A stretch of DNA of 64,000 nucleotides from positions 28,695-92,694 of the forward strand of contig JAGRKE010000020.1 in the NCBI GenBank assembly GCA_020442385.1, written 5' to 3'. A program made the translations under genes and the position numbers. Shown here piece by piece: positions 48,299-56,800 of this stretch. Numbering within the stretch: position 1 is the stretch's first letter; each line of letters begins with the position of its first letter. Source of the DNA: Alphaproteobacteria bacterium (GTDB lineage: Bacteria; Pseudomonadota; Alphaproteobacteria; Micavibrionales; Micavibrionaceae). Under the pieces are notes generated by a model. The model did not search any database, was not told the DNA's origin, and saw only the letters and a program-made list of their open reading frames with translations.

Positions 48299-49846
48299 CT
48301 AAAGATCAAACTGCATCATTTGATCTGGGAATTCTTCTTTTAGAACTTTAAGCAGGTTTTCCTTCGCTTCTTTACGTTTTTTCGAACTATTAAGCAGATT
48401 GAAACCAAATCCGCCACTTTGCAAACAAAGCACGTCCTTATATGCAGACAACACGCCAGGGTTCAGGCCTTTAATTCTAAATATATGACTATTAAACGCA
48501 TGTTTCAGATCAATTCCAATTTTTTTAGGAAGCCCTGTGAGCATGCTGTTTAAATCCAGAGCACAAACCTCTTCCAGATAAAAAACGTTTTTCTGTTCAA
48601 ACAAACGTTTGACCCGCCACGATTCAGCTTTAGAAGAAAAATTTTTTTCTACAAATTTTTTGATTGGAATGATCGGCTCATCACCATATCCCGGGAACTT
48701 TGTGAGCGCTTCGCTTTTAAGCGGCTTTACTTGCTCGGGCAGCTTCATTGCAGGTTTCTGCTTTTTCCTGCGCATTGGGCGTTTTTGCACCGGCTTGTCT
48801 TTTTTCTCTTCCTCAAGAAACTCTTCCAGTTTTTTCATCATGTCAGGATCGACAGAGACATCTTTCATTTCTTCCGAAAATTCTTTTTTAAGAACTGTAA
48901 AAACTCTTGGCTTTAATGTCGAAGGATTTGCGAGAAAACGAAACTTATCATCCACTTCGGAAGAAATCTCTTTTCGAGAAGAAGAAACAAAACCTCTATA
49001 TTGCTGCAAACTTCCAAACTTCAAACTTTCAACCTGAAAATCGCCTGCGTTCATTGCCTCTACAAAGCGTTCGCGTAAGACCGCATTCAGCCCCAACAAA
49101 TCGTTTTTGTTAAGCATAGTGCCGAGTTCGACATACGACATATTGATCGATCTCATAAAACTCAAAACAAGACTTCTTTCGACCTCTTCAGGAAAATATT
49201 TTTTTAGAAATGTCTTTCTTACGACAAGCGGTCCTTCAGTCGGTTTAGAATATGGAGCTCTTTTAAAAGCTCTCGTATTGCGGTCGTTTTTCCTTTTTTG
49301 TTCTGCACGTTCCTTTTGTTCGAAATATGCATCTGTTCCGCCCTTCTCTATAACTTCCTGCTTTATTTTACCAGCGAGAGTAACGTCATTGGGCTTAGGC
49401 ATCTCATTTGGGTTAACAGCCTCTTGTACAACATCCACTTTACCCTGATAGACCTCTTCTCTGACGAAAAAAGTCAAAACACCTGGAATTTGAACGGAAT
49501 TACCAAAGGGCACCATCTCAGATTTTGATGAAAAACGACCAGTATATGCTGATTGATTTACACCTGCGTCTCTAAAAAGCCGGCCAAGCGCTAAATCGAG
49601 CGCCTCAATCGCTTGTTCAATATCTTTTCTGTGAGAGAGAGATTTAATATCATCCGGTTTCATAGCCAAAAGCTGCACAGCGAAATGAATATCCTTGTCT
49701 TTTAACAGAAGCTCTAGATGGCGCGCTATACCAGCACTACCATGCACGCCGAGCTTGCGATCAAAATGGCGCTGCGTTACAGGCGCATAAAGAATATCTT
49801 CAATCGGCAAAAGCCAGCTTTTGGACAGATCGATCGGGTCAGACAT
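48299..49846 (-). CDS. Large orphan with repeated helical modules
   Basis: 515-aa basic protein of unknown function, AT-richer than zapE and DUF2336 on either side. Two segments align: RKTFLKKYFPEEVERSLVLS ... LNKNDLLGLNAVLRERFVEA (about 215-280) and IKKFVEKNFSSKAESWRVKR ... LDLNSMLTGLPKKIGIDLKH (about 400-455); a third, looser copy is near 40-95 (HFAVQLLAMKPDDIKSLSHR). The L-x-x-NDLL-x-L pattern recalls helix-hairpin-helix modules such as the RNA polymerase alpha CTD; this is low-confidence. A very basic linker (RPMRRKKQK) lies before the last module. Confidence 0.6.
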   Translation of the reverse strand: MSDPIDLSKSWLLPIEDILYAPVTQRHFDRKLGVHGSAGIARHLELLLKDKDIHFAVQLLAMKPDDIKSLSHRKDIEQAIEALDLALGRLFRDAGVNQSAYTGRFSSKSEMVPFGNSVQIPGVLTFFVREEVYQGKVDVVQEAVNPNEMPKPNDVTLAGKIKQEVIEKGGTDAYFEQKERAEQKRKNDRNTRAFKRAPYSKPTEGPLVVRKTFLKKYFPEEVERSLVLSFMRSINMSYVELGTMLNKNDLLGLNAVLRERFVEAMNAGDFQVESLKFGSLQQYRGFVSSSRKEISSEVDDKFRFLANPSTLKPRVFTVLKKEFSEEMKDVSVDPDMMKKLEEFLEEEKKDKPVQKRPMRRKKQKPAMKLPEQVKPLKSEALTKFPGYGDEPIIPIKKFVEKNFSSKAESWRVKRLFEQKNVFYLEEVCALDLNSMLTGLPKKIGIDLKHAFNSHIFRIKGLNPGVLSAYKDVLCLQSGGFGFNLLNSSKKRKEAKENLLKVLKEEFPDQMMQFDL

Positions 49847-49926
49847 TATTATCCTGTTTCAAATATCGTCAAAAAAGTGAATTACAGGACGGTTTTAGCA
49901 AAAATATCTAGAATATGTCAATGCGA

Positions 49927-51021
49927 TTACATATTCTGCATTTCGATGAGGCGGGAGACGGTGCGCTGGAACTCAAATTCATGGTCATGCCCCAAATACA
50001 GTTCCTCCGCCGGCGCGTCCGCTGTGACCACAAGCTTCGTCCCCGTATCATAGAGCGCATCGACCAGCGTCATCAGGCGCTTGGCCTCATTACGGCGGTC
50101 ATAATTGAGTTTGGGAATATTCTCAAGAAACACCGTTTGGAATTCCTCGGCGATTTTCAGATAATCCTCGGCTCCATGCGGCGTTTCGCAGAGCTGCGCG
50201 AAGGTAAAGCGCGCCACACCCTCGGCGGCGCGGTTAATCACGATATTGCGGCCCTTAACCTTCAGAATTTTGCGGTACGGCGCCTTGCCTTGCGTTAGCT
50301 TTATAAACAGCTCGTTGGCTTTTGTCGTGGTGGCCGGGCCAAGCGGCCAGAAATAGCACCCCTGCTCGGAGAGAAACTGGCGGCGGTAATCGGTCTCACT
50401 ATCGATATGCAGCACATCCATACGCGATTTCAAAAGCTCGATAAAGGGCAAGAAGCGCTCGCGCTGCAAACCACCTTCATAGAGCTTGTCCGGCTCCCAG
50501 TTGCTGGTCGCAACAACGACCACACCGCGATCAAACAGCGCGGTAAAAAGCCGCCCCAAAATCATCGCATCGGCAACATCGGTGACATGAAATTCATCAA
50601 AGCACAGCACATGCGAGCGCGCAGAGATAAGGGAAGCCAGCGAGGGGATCAGCCCGTCTACGCCTTCGGAGAAATCATCACTTTCACGGCGAGAATGGAA
50701 GTAATCATGCACATCAACCATGAAGGCGTGGAAATGCACACGGCGTTTTTTTATGTCGCCAGGCAGCGCTTCAAAAAACAAATCCATCAGCATCGATTTG
50801 CCGCGCCCCACCCCGCCATACATATACAGGCCCTTAATCGCCTCGGACGCGCGGGTGAAAGATTGAAGAAAGGTCTTAAACGAGGCCTTCTTTTCGTGCT
50901 GTGACATCAGGCGATGAAAAAGATCATCCAGCGCAACAACCGCTCCCTCTTGAACAGGGTCGGATTGAAGCATGCCGTATTTGAGTTTTTCTTTATAAAG
51001 TCTTAGCGGTGTTTTTTGCAT
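49927..51021 (-). CDS. zapE: ZapE/AFG1-like ATPase
   Basis: AAA+-type P-loop ATPase linked to cell division (ZapE in E. coli; AFG1/LACE1 in mitochondria). Walker A GGVGRGKS at 69-76, [14 protein letters not shown] as Walker B region, and [21 protein letters not shown] typical of the family. 364 aa. Its start overlaps the tatC 3' end by 29 bp. zapE upstream of mdh is a common alphaproteobacterial order. Confidence 0.9.
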   Translation of the reverse strand: MQKTPLRLYKEKLKYGMLQSDPVQEGAVVALDDLFHRLMSQHEKKASFKTFLQSFTRASEAIKGLYMYGGVGRGKSMLMDLFFEALPGDIKKRRVHFHAFMVDVHDYFHSRRESDDFSEGVDGLIPSLASLISARSHVLCFDEFHVTDVADAMILGRLFTALFDRGVVVVATSNWEPDKLYEGGLQRERFLPFIELLKSRMDVLHIDSETDYRRQFLSEQGCYFWPLGPATTTKANELFIKLTQGKAPYRKILKVKGRNIVINRAAEGVARFTFAQLCETPHGAEDYLKIAEEFQTVFLENIPKLNYDRRNEAKRLMTLVDALYDTGTKLVVTADAPAEELYLGHDHEFEFQRTVSRLIEMQNM

Positions 51022-51760
51022 GGTTTGCGGACATACGAATGAGAAGGATTGATAGCTCGTACAGACCCATTATAGGCACAGCCAACATGATTTGGCTAAC
51101 AACATCTGGTGGTGTGAGAAATGCGGCAACAAGAAAGGTTAAAATCAGCGCATATTTTCGCTTAGAGGCCAGGGTTTCCGCGGTAATGATGCCCGCCCGC
51201 CCCAAAAGAGTCAGCAAGACAGGAAGCTGGAAACACAGGCCGAATGCAAAAATCAGCGTCATGATTAAATCGAGATACTCACTCACCCGCGCCTCGAGCT
51301 GGATCGGCAGGGTCGTTTCTGAAGCCGAAGTCTGAAACCCTAAAAAGAACGGCCAGGCCATCGGCAAGACGAGATAATAAACACACGCCCCGCCCAAAAA
51401 GAACAATACGGGCGTAGCAATCAAAAAGGGCAGCACCGCCCGGCGCTCATTTTTATATAGCCCCGGCGCAATAAATTGCCAAATTTGCAAAAGCAAAATC
51501 GGGAAGGTTAGGAAAATACCGGCGAAAAACGCGACCTTCAGGTAGGTAAAGAACGCCTCGGTCAGACCTGTATAAATCAGGCGCTGCGTGCCGCCATCTT
51601 CCATCGCGCTGGCCAGCGGATCAACCAGAAACCCGTAAATCGGCTCGACGAAAAACAGGCAAATCCCAGTGCCCAAAATCATCGCACCAATCACCCAGAG
51701 CAAGCGCCGGCGCAGCTCTACCAGATGTTCTGTCATGGGCTTGGGTTCATGATCACTCAT
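50993..51760 (-). CDS. tatC: Twin-arginine translocase subunit TatC
   Basis: Polytopic receptor for folded proteins with twin-arginine signals. The N-terminal [17 protein letters not shown] and FAPGL-type motif ([19 protein letters not shown]) are diagnostic; six membrane segments. ATG 51760 gives 255 aa; it overlaps tatB by 8 bp. Confidence 0.95.
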   Translation of the reverse strand: MSDHEPKPMTEHLVELRRRLLWVIGAMILGTGICLFFVEPIYGFLVDPLASAMEDGGTQRLIYTGLTEAFFTYLKVAFFAGIFLTFPILLLQIWQFIAPGLYKNERRAVLPFLIATPVLFFLGGACVYYLVLPMAWPFFLGFQTSASETTLPIQLEARVSEYLDLIMTLIFAFGLCFQLPVLLTLLGRAGIITAETLASKRKYALILTFLVAAFLTPPDVVSQIMLAVPIMGLYELSILLIRMSANHAKNTAKTL

Positions 51761-52058
51761 CTTTGACCTCCGGGGTTTCTTCCGGTGCTTGCTCAGGCGC
51801 GGGAGCAATGTCGTATTCATCATCCGCCGCGGCCTCATCGAAGCGCTTTTCCTCGAAATTCACAGATTTGCGGATATCCTCCAGATCATGCTCGCGCATA
51901 AAATCATCGAATTGCTGGGTCATCGCAAAACGCACATATTGCAGGCGGCGGACAATGCGGCCCAATCCAACCATAATTTTGGGAATTTCATTCGGCCCGA
52001 CCACAAGCACGGCCAGCGCGATAATGACTAATAATTCGGGAAATCCGAAATCCAACAT
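51753..52058 (-). CDS. tatB: Twin-arginine translocase subunit TatB
   Basis: 101-aa single-pass protein: [20 protein letters not shown] helix, then the GPNEIPKI hinge and an amphipathic helix, ending in an acidic Pro/Glu tail. Partner of TatC in substrate recognition. A 76-bp palindrome separates it from tatA. Confidence 0.92.
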   Translation of the reverse strand: MLDFGFPELLVIIALAVLVVGPNEIPKIMVGLGRIVRRLQYVRFAMTQQFDDFMREHDLEDIRKSVNFEEKRFDEAAADDEYDIAPAPEQAPEETPEVKDE

Positions 52059-52070
52059 TAGCTATTTCCA

Positions 52071-52146
52071 TTTATCTCTGCGCGGCGTTACTCGTCACTC
52101 ACGTATTTTTATACGCTTCGCTCCTCGTGCCTAGCGCAGCGATAAA
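52071..52146. repeat. Imperfect palindromic element between tatA and tatB
   Basis: Ends TTTATCTCTGCGC (52071-52083) and GCGCAGCGATAAA (52134-52146) pair at 12 of 13 positions, and the centre CGTAT-TTTT-ATACG is a perfect hairpin; the arms between are partly complementary. A REP-like mobile repeat or an mRNA-processing/attenuation structure would fit. Different sequence from the thiL element. Confidence 0.75.
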
Positions 52147-52166
52147 GCGAAACAGCTACCACGCCA

Positions 52167-52349
52167 CTAATCGTTTTTTTTGTCAGTATCTTTTGTGATG
52201 GCCTTTTGATCATCTTCATCTTTCAGGCCTTTTTTAAAGCTCTTGATCCCTTTTGCCAGATTTTCGGCGATTGCGGGGACGCGGCTCGCGCCAAACACAA
52301 CAAGGATCAGCAGCACAACAATAATAATCTGAAACGGTCCGGGGGCCAT
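52167..52349 (-). CDS. tatA: Twin-arginine translocase subunit TatA
   Basis: 60-aa pore-forming subunit: short N-terminal membrane helix, VFGASRVPAIAENLAKGIKSFKKGL amphipathic region, charged tail. Here the usual FGxxKLP hinge reads FGASRVP. First gene of tatA-tatB-tatC, four bases after scpB. Confidence 0.93.
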   Translation of the reverse strand: MAPGPFQIIIVVLLILVVFGASRVPAIAENLAKGIKSFKKGLKDEDDQKAITKDTDKKND

Positions 52350-52353
52350 GGTT

Positions 52354-53031
52354 TTAAAGCTCCTCTAATTCTTTCTCGGGTTCCGCCTCATCGGCGAATT
52401 CCTCATCTAAAACGTCTTCTTCATACTCCGAAGTGTCATCATCTTCAAGCTCTTCCTCATCTTCGAACAATTCACCCGAAGACGGGATCGCCTCAATTGC
52501 CGGACGGCGATCCAGCAATCCGGCCGCTTTTAGATCATCCATACCCGGCAGATCCATGATCGATTCCAGATTAAATTGATCAAGAAAGGCACTGGTCGTC
52601 ACCCATGTCAGCGGGCGGCCCGGCGTTTGGCGGCGTCGGCCCGGCTTGACCCAGCCTGCCTCAATCAAGGCATCAAGCGTGCCGCGATGCGTTGCCACAC
52701 CCCGAATATTCTCAATCTCGGCGCGCGTCACAGGTTGGTGATAGGACACAATCGCCAAAGTCTCCAGCGCGGCGCGCGAAAGCTTGCGCTGCACATGGCG
52801 CTCCAGATTCAAATGCTCACCCAGATCGGCGGCGGTGCGAAACACCCATTTACCGTCAAAGTTATTCAGCTCAATTCCGCGTCCCTGATAAAAAGCCTGC
52901 AATTCCAGCAACGCGCCGCCCACATCCGCATCCGCATCATCAATGCGCGCATGCAGGTCTTGCGTGCTCAGCGGCTCTTCACTGGCAAAAAGTAAGGCTT
53001 CGATCAAACGAACGAGTTCAGGCTTGTTCAA
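52354..53031 (-). CDS. scpB: Segregation and condensation protein B
   Basis: Kleisin-associated winged-helix protein of the SMC complex. LVRLIEALLFASEEPLS at the start, LSRAALETLAIVSYHQPVTR and RGVATHRGTLDALIEAGWV in the core. The 225-aa protein ends in a long Asp/Glu-rich tail (about 45 residues), which is more acidic than usual. Overlaps scpA by 14 bp. Confidence 0.93.
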   Translation of the reverse strand: MNKPELVRLIEALLFASEEPLSTQDLHARIDDADADVGGALLELQAFYQGRGIELNNFDGKWVFRTAADLGEHLNLERHVQRKLSRAALETLAIVSYHQPVTRAEIENIRGVATHRGTLDALIEAGWVKPGRRRQTPGRPLTWVTTSAFLDQFNLESIMDLPGMDDLKAAGLLDRRPAIEAIPSSGELFEDEEELEDDDTSEYEEDVLDEEFADEAEPEKELEEL

Positions 53032-53890
53032 GAGTTTCTCCCGCTTCTACATTTTCAACGTCGTTAATATCACCAATTGTACGCATATAAATCGGACGAA
53101 ACAGGCCATCTTGTTTAATCTCCAGCTTGCCCTGCTTGGCCATTTCCAGCCCGGCCGTCAGGGTTGAGGCGAGCGCGGAGCGCCCGAACAGGCGGTTTTT
53201 AATCCCCTCAGGCATGAAACTTTCCAGCGTCGCCCACGCGCTATTCAGCCCCTTGCGCGGCAAATCGCCGAGCATTCTTTTCAGCCGCGAAAAGGCATTT
53301 TCTGTCGACATTAAATGAAAGTCCGGCAGGTCGTAATGGCTCGCCTGCTGGCGCTTTTGAATATTGCCGTAGCTGCGCAAAAGATCGTAGAGCTTTACAT
53401 CCCATTTCACATTAGTTTTGACGGCCAGCCCCTCGGGCGCGCCGCGGGCAAAGACCTGCTGACCAAGTTGGGGCAGCGCCATAATCTGCTCACCGGCCTT
53501 TTGCATCGCCTCCAGACGCAATAGCTGGAATTGCAGCGCCTCTGCCATTTCCTCAGCGCTGTGTTCAGCCTCATCATCCTCTTTGGGGAGCAACAGGCGC
53601 GATTTCAGATAGGCCAGCCACGCCGCCATCACCAGATATTCCGCCGCCAATTCGAGGTTCAGAGCCTTCGCGCGTTCAACAAAGCCCAGATACTGGCGGG
53701 CCAGTTGCAGGATGGAAATTTTGGTGAGATCCACTTTTTGGTTACGAGCCAGCTCCAGCAGCACATTGATCGGTCCTTCAAACCCGTCAATATTGAGCAG
53801 CAAAGCATCCGCCTCATGCGCCTCAGTCTGAAGCGGCATGCGCGGCGGGTCTTCCTGAAAGTCAGGCTGTTGTGCGTGTTTCGTTGTCAT
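53018..53890 (-). CDS. scpA: Segregation and condensation protein A
   Basis: Kleisin subunit bridging SMC heads in chromosome segregation. FEGPINVLLELARNQKVDLT, ILQLARQYLGFV and EYLVMAAWLAYLKSRLLLP are signature regions. 290 aa. Starts on the last base of nagZ and overlaps scpB. Confidence 0.93.
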   Translation of the reverse strand: MTTKHAQQPDFQEDPPRMPLQTEAHEADALLLNIDGFEGPINVLLELARNQKVDLTKISILQLARQYLGFVERAKALNLELAAEYLVMAAWLAYLKSRLLLPKEDDEAEHSAEEMAEALQFQLLRLEAMQKAGEQIMALPQLGQQVFARGAPEGLAVKTNVKWDVKLYDLLRSYGNIQKRQQASHYDLPDFHLMSTENAFSRLKRMLGDLPRKGLNSAWATLESFMPEGIKNRLFGRSALASTLTAGLEMAKQGKLEIKQDGLFRPIYMRTIGDINDVENVEAGETLEQA

Positions 53891-54870
53891 TAGGCCGCCA
53901 TTTGACGAAATTCAGCCGCTTTTTGCAAGCGTTTCTGCGCCTTTGCGCTCAAGTTAGGCACAGATTCGGCAATTTTTTGCATATCAGCCAACTTTCCCGA
54001 GCAATAAAGCGCAACATCGCAGCCTGCCTGCAGGGAAGCGGAGGCGCGCAAAGCCACATCACCGTGCGCACTAAGCGCATCCATATCCAGATCATCAGTG
54101 AGCAAAAGCCCGTCAAAACCGATCTCGCCGCGAATGATATCACTGATCACCGTGGGGGAGATGGAAGATGGGCGGTCAGGATCAATATCCTCATAGACAA
54201 TATGCGCAGCCATACTCCAGATATAGCCGCCGATGTCAGAGGCACACACATCGCGGAAAGCCTTGAAGTCGCGGGTGCGTAAATCCTCGCGCGGCGCATT
54301 CACACGCGGCAAATCCTTATGACTGTCGAGCGTGGCGCGCCCGTGGCCGGGCAGATGCTTAATCACAGGCGTGACGCCCGCAGCCAGATATTGCCGGCAC
54401 ACCGATATGCCCAAACGCGAAACAATATCGGGATTATCGGAATAGGCGCGATCGCCAATGACCTCATGCGTCTCAGAGGTCAGTACATCAATCACCGGGT
54501 CACAATTAACCGTGATGCCGCATTCAAGCAGTTCCTCGGCAATACGCAACGTGCGGAAGCGTAAGTCCTGCAAAGCCTCGTCCATGTTGTTTTCAGCGCG
54601 CTCACCAAAGCTGCGCGCCGGATCATATTTGCGCCAGATCGGGGGCTTGAGACGCTGCACGCGCCCGCCCTCCTGATCAATCAGGATCGGGCAATTGCGC
54701 CCAAGCGTTTCTTTCAATTCGCTGGTGAGCGTGTGAAGCTGCGCCGGATTTTCACAATTGCGGGCAAAGAGAATAAAGCCCAACGGATCAGCGTCGCGAA
54801 AAAAAGCGCGCTGCTCTTTTGTAAGCTCAGGGCCGGAGAGTGAAAATATGGAAGCAAGAGGCGCGGTCAT
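53890..54870 (-). CDS. nagZ: Beta-N-acetylhexosaminidase NagZ (GH3)
   Basis: Cytoplasmic enzyme of peptidoglycan recycling that removes GlcNAc from anhydro-muropeptides. Diagnostic KHLPGHGRATLDSHKDLP with the catalytic His, ILIDQEGGRVQRL near the N terminus, and LLTDDLDMDAL containing the nucleophile Asp. 326 aa. Together with ScpA/ScpB and the SPOR protein it forms a widespread alphaproteobacterial block. Confidence 0.95.
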   Translation of the reverse strand: MTAPLASIFSLSGPELTKEQRAFFRDADPLGFILFARNCENPAQLHTLTSELKETLGRNCPILIDQEGGRVQRLKPPIWRKYDPARSFGERAENNMDEALQDLRFRTLRIAEELLECGITVNCDPVIDVLTSETHEVIGDRAYSDNPDIVSRLGISVCRQYLAAGVTPVIKHLPGHGRATLDSHKDLPRVNAPREDLRTRDFKAFRDVCASDIGGYIWSMAAHIVYEDIDPDRPSSISPTVISDIIRGEIGFDGLLLTDDLDMDALSAHGDVALRASASLQAGCDVALYCSGKLADMQKIAESVPNLSAKAQKRLQKAAEFRQMAA

Positions 54871-54874
54871 AAAA

Positions 54875-54902
54875 CAATCATAAAACGATTCTCTTATGAT
54901 TC
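54875..54902. repeat. Inverted repeat upstream of nagZ
   Basis: AATCATAA and TTATGATT arms, perfectly paired across a 10-base loop, between the orphan pair's 3' end and the nagZ start. Could be an operator or hairpin in the nagZ leader. Confidence 0.4.
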
Positions 54903-54912
54903 AGAGACAAGA

Positions 54913-55200
54913 TTATTTTTGTACCATGTGCATTTTCGCAATGACTTCATTGCGCGCTTCAGCGGCCAGCCTTATGATGCTTTCTTCTTCAATTTTAGCA
55001 TCATCAAGCGCCATGATTTTGGCAAGCTTGTAGGCAGAAGAGTTGAAAACTCTCGCTGCCTGATTTATTGGCTCATAGCGCGCTTTGCCAACATTTTTAG
55101 CGAAAATCGGTTTCAGGTTTTCATGCGCCATATGCAACGCAATCACTTTTAAAGCTTCGGCGACATCATTTCTGTATTTTGCAATATGAGCATAATTCAT
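54913..55200 (-). CDS. Small orphan, second gene of a pair
   Basis: 95-aa helical, mildly basic protein of unknown function (NYAHIAKYRNDVAEALKVIA, later IIRLAAEARNEVIAKMHMV). It follows its partner by four bases, as in toxin-antitoxin or similar two-gene units, but neither protein shows a toxin motif. Inserted between nagZ and the SPOR gene, AT-rich. Confidence 0.55.
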   Translation of the reverse strand: MNYAHIAKYRNDVAEALKVIALHMAHENLKPIFAKNVGKARYEPINQAARVFNSSAYKLAKIMALDDAKIEEESIIRLAAEARNEVIAKMHMVQK

Positions 55201-55204
55201 GGCA

Positions 55205-55513
55205 TTAGAGCTTGAGCTCTTGCGCGCTTTTTTTGCACACTATCCGCGCGACATCGACTTCATTGCCACGCTTGATAGCGCTTGGATTTTGGCTCATAAA
55301 CTCTCCAACCAGTCCGAGAACATAAAAGAAAGACGGCTTCCCTTCATAGAGCAAACCCTCAACTTTCAACGTATTTTTGGATTTCTTACCTGCCCGGCTT
55401 TTTAAGTCGCCAGCGAGTTTTGCAATTTCTTTCTCGTAAGCTTCTTCAACACTCTCTTCGGCATAAAACCTAATCTTACCACCACCAAAGGTTCTTTTTG
55501 TTTGCATCTTCAT
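55205..55513 (-). CDS. Small orphan, first gene of a pair
   Basis: 102-aa basic protein of unknown function beginning MKMQTKRTFGGGKIRFYAEE. The ATG at 55513 is chosen because GGGAG precedes it by eight bases; the frame opens earlier at 55528. A TTGACT / TAATGT promoter pair is upstream. The KRTF-G start and short length are compatible with a nucleic-acid-binding or antitoxin role, but there is no direct evidence. Confidence 0.55.
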   Translation of the reverse strand: MKMQTKRTFGGGKIRFYAEESVEEAYEKEIAKLAGDLKSRAGKKSKNTLKVEGLLYEGKPSFFYVLGLVGEFMSQNPSAIKRGNEVDVARIVCKKSAQELKL

Positions 55514-55539
55514 TGCCTGTTCTCCCATTTACAGAGAAG

Positions 55540-55569
55540 ACATTACGAAAAATACATATAACAAGTCAA
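55540..55569 (-). promoter_or_regulatory. Possible promoter of the orphan pair
   Basis: Minus-strand TTGACT (55569-55564), 18-bp spacer and TAATGT (55545-55540), which is a weak -10. Confidence 0.35.
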
Positions 55570-55582
55570 GCTTTCTGGAAAA

Positions 55583-56731
55583 CTACTGCACAACCAGGCA
55601 ACCGCCGGGCTTTTGCGCCTTGATCGCATCGCACAGCGAAGTGGCGCTGTCCTTGCTCATCGGTCCGGCCTGAATGCGGTAGAAGGTTCCGCGCTCGCCC
55701 AGATTGGCTTCTTGCACGCGGTGATTCAGTCCCGTAAGCGGCAGGTCTTTTTGCATTTTCGACCATTCGGTTTCCGCCCCAGTTGAAGAGGTCACACTGC
55801 CGAGCTGCACATAGTAATTGCCCGGTGTCGTTGACGGCGCTGTTGTAGCGGCATTTCCACCAGAGGCCGGTTCAACCGCGGCCAGATTAGCAGCTTGCGC
55901 GGCTGCCACTTGGGAGCTGGTCGTCGGCGCGCTGCTGTCTTTTTGATCCAAAACCGAGCGCACAAACGCAATCGTGTCGGGAGAAGAGCCAGCCGCGTGC
56001 AGCGTTTGAGGCTGTTGCTGCGTCGTTTCGCTGGCTTTTGCCAATTCCTGCGGTGGAACTTTTTCAATGGTTTGTTGAACCTTAGCGGTTTGCTCCGGCT
56101 CAACCTGTCTCAAAATTTCCTCAACAGGCTCTTCCTTAGCCTCAGGAATATCCAGCAAAGATTCAACGCTACCCGCGCTCTCTTGTTTGGCTTCGATTTT
56201 AGCTTCACCGGCGGCAGGTTCAATCGTCTCAGCAGCCTTTTCAGCGGCCTGCGCTGCTTCTTTTGCCTCTTCCGCAAAAGCTTGCAAAGTATCAACTGCT
56301 TCTTCTGTCGGCTCGGATGCTTCGAGCAAATTCTCTATCGGGCGGTCCGTACTATCCATTACACCGAAGACCGTGCTGTCTTGATGCGCAAGGGTTATAT
56401 CATCCGCCTCACCCGGCGCGGTTTTGAATGACGAGCTGTCGGCGGTAATGATCGGCACACCTGCGCCATCGCTGCTGCCGCCGTCTGGATAACTGATCGC
56501 GACAATCCCCGCAAAAGCCACACCAACGGCCAACAACGCCACGGTAGCAAAAAGCGGTGTGCGCATTTTTCCGGCAATTTCCTCGCCGAAGACCTTATCA
56601 ATCAGACCGCGGTTGCGGCGCTGCATCTCCACGCGCTCTTGCTGCGCGGCCAATGACGGCCCAGCGCTCGGGCCAGGCTGATGTTGATAGGGGTTATAAC
56701 CATAGGGGGTGAAAGTTTTACGCTCAGTCAT
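55583..56731 (-). CDS. SPOR-domain cell-division-type membrane protein
   Basis: 382 aa. A single membrane helix at about 57-77 (LFATVALLAVGVAFAGIVAI), a long Ala/Glu/Gln-rich low-complexity linker, and a C-terminal SPOR domain (YYVQLGSVTSS ... FYRIQAGPMSKDSATSLCDA) that binds denuded glycan strands at the septum. Same position as in other Alphaproteobacteria (upstream of nagZ), but argS, usually between dgt and this gene, is missing. Confidence 0.85.
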   Translation of the reverse strand: MTERKTFTPYGYNPYQHQPGPSAGPSLAAQQERVEMQRRNRGLIDKVFGEEIAGKMRTPLFATVALLAVGVAFAGIVAISYPDGGSSDGAGVPIITADSSSFKTAPGEADDITLAHQDSTVFGVMDSTDRPIENLLEASEPTEEAVDTLQAFAEEAKEAAQAAEKAAETIEPAAGEAKIEAKQESAGSVESLLDIPEAKEEPVEEILRQVEPEQTAKVQQTIEKVPPQELAKASETTQQQPQTLHAAGSSPDTIAFVRSVLDQKDSSAPTTSSQVAAAQAANLAAVEPASGGNAATTAPSTTPGNYYVQLGSVTSSTGAETEWSKMQKDLPLTGLNHRVQEANLGERGTFYRIQAGPMSKDSATSLCDAIKAQKPGGCLVVQ

Positions 56732-56800
56732 GAATTCGAATCCTAATAATCAGTGATTTAGATAAAAATCCTAGGCCAAATCCATCGATTTTTGCAAGCG

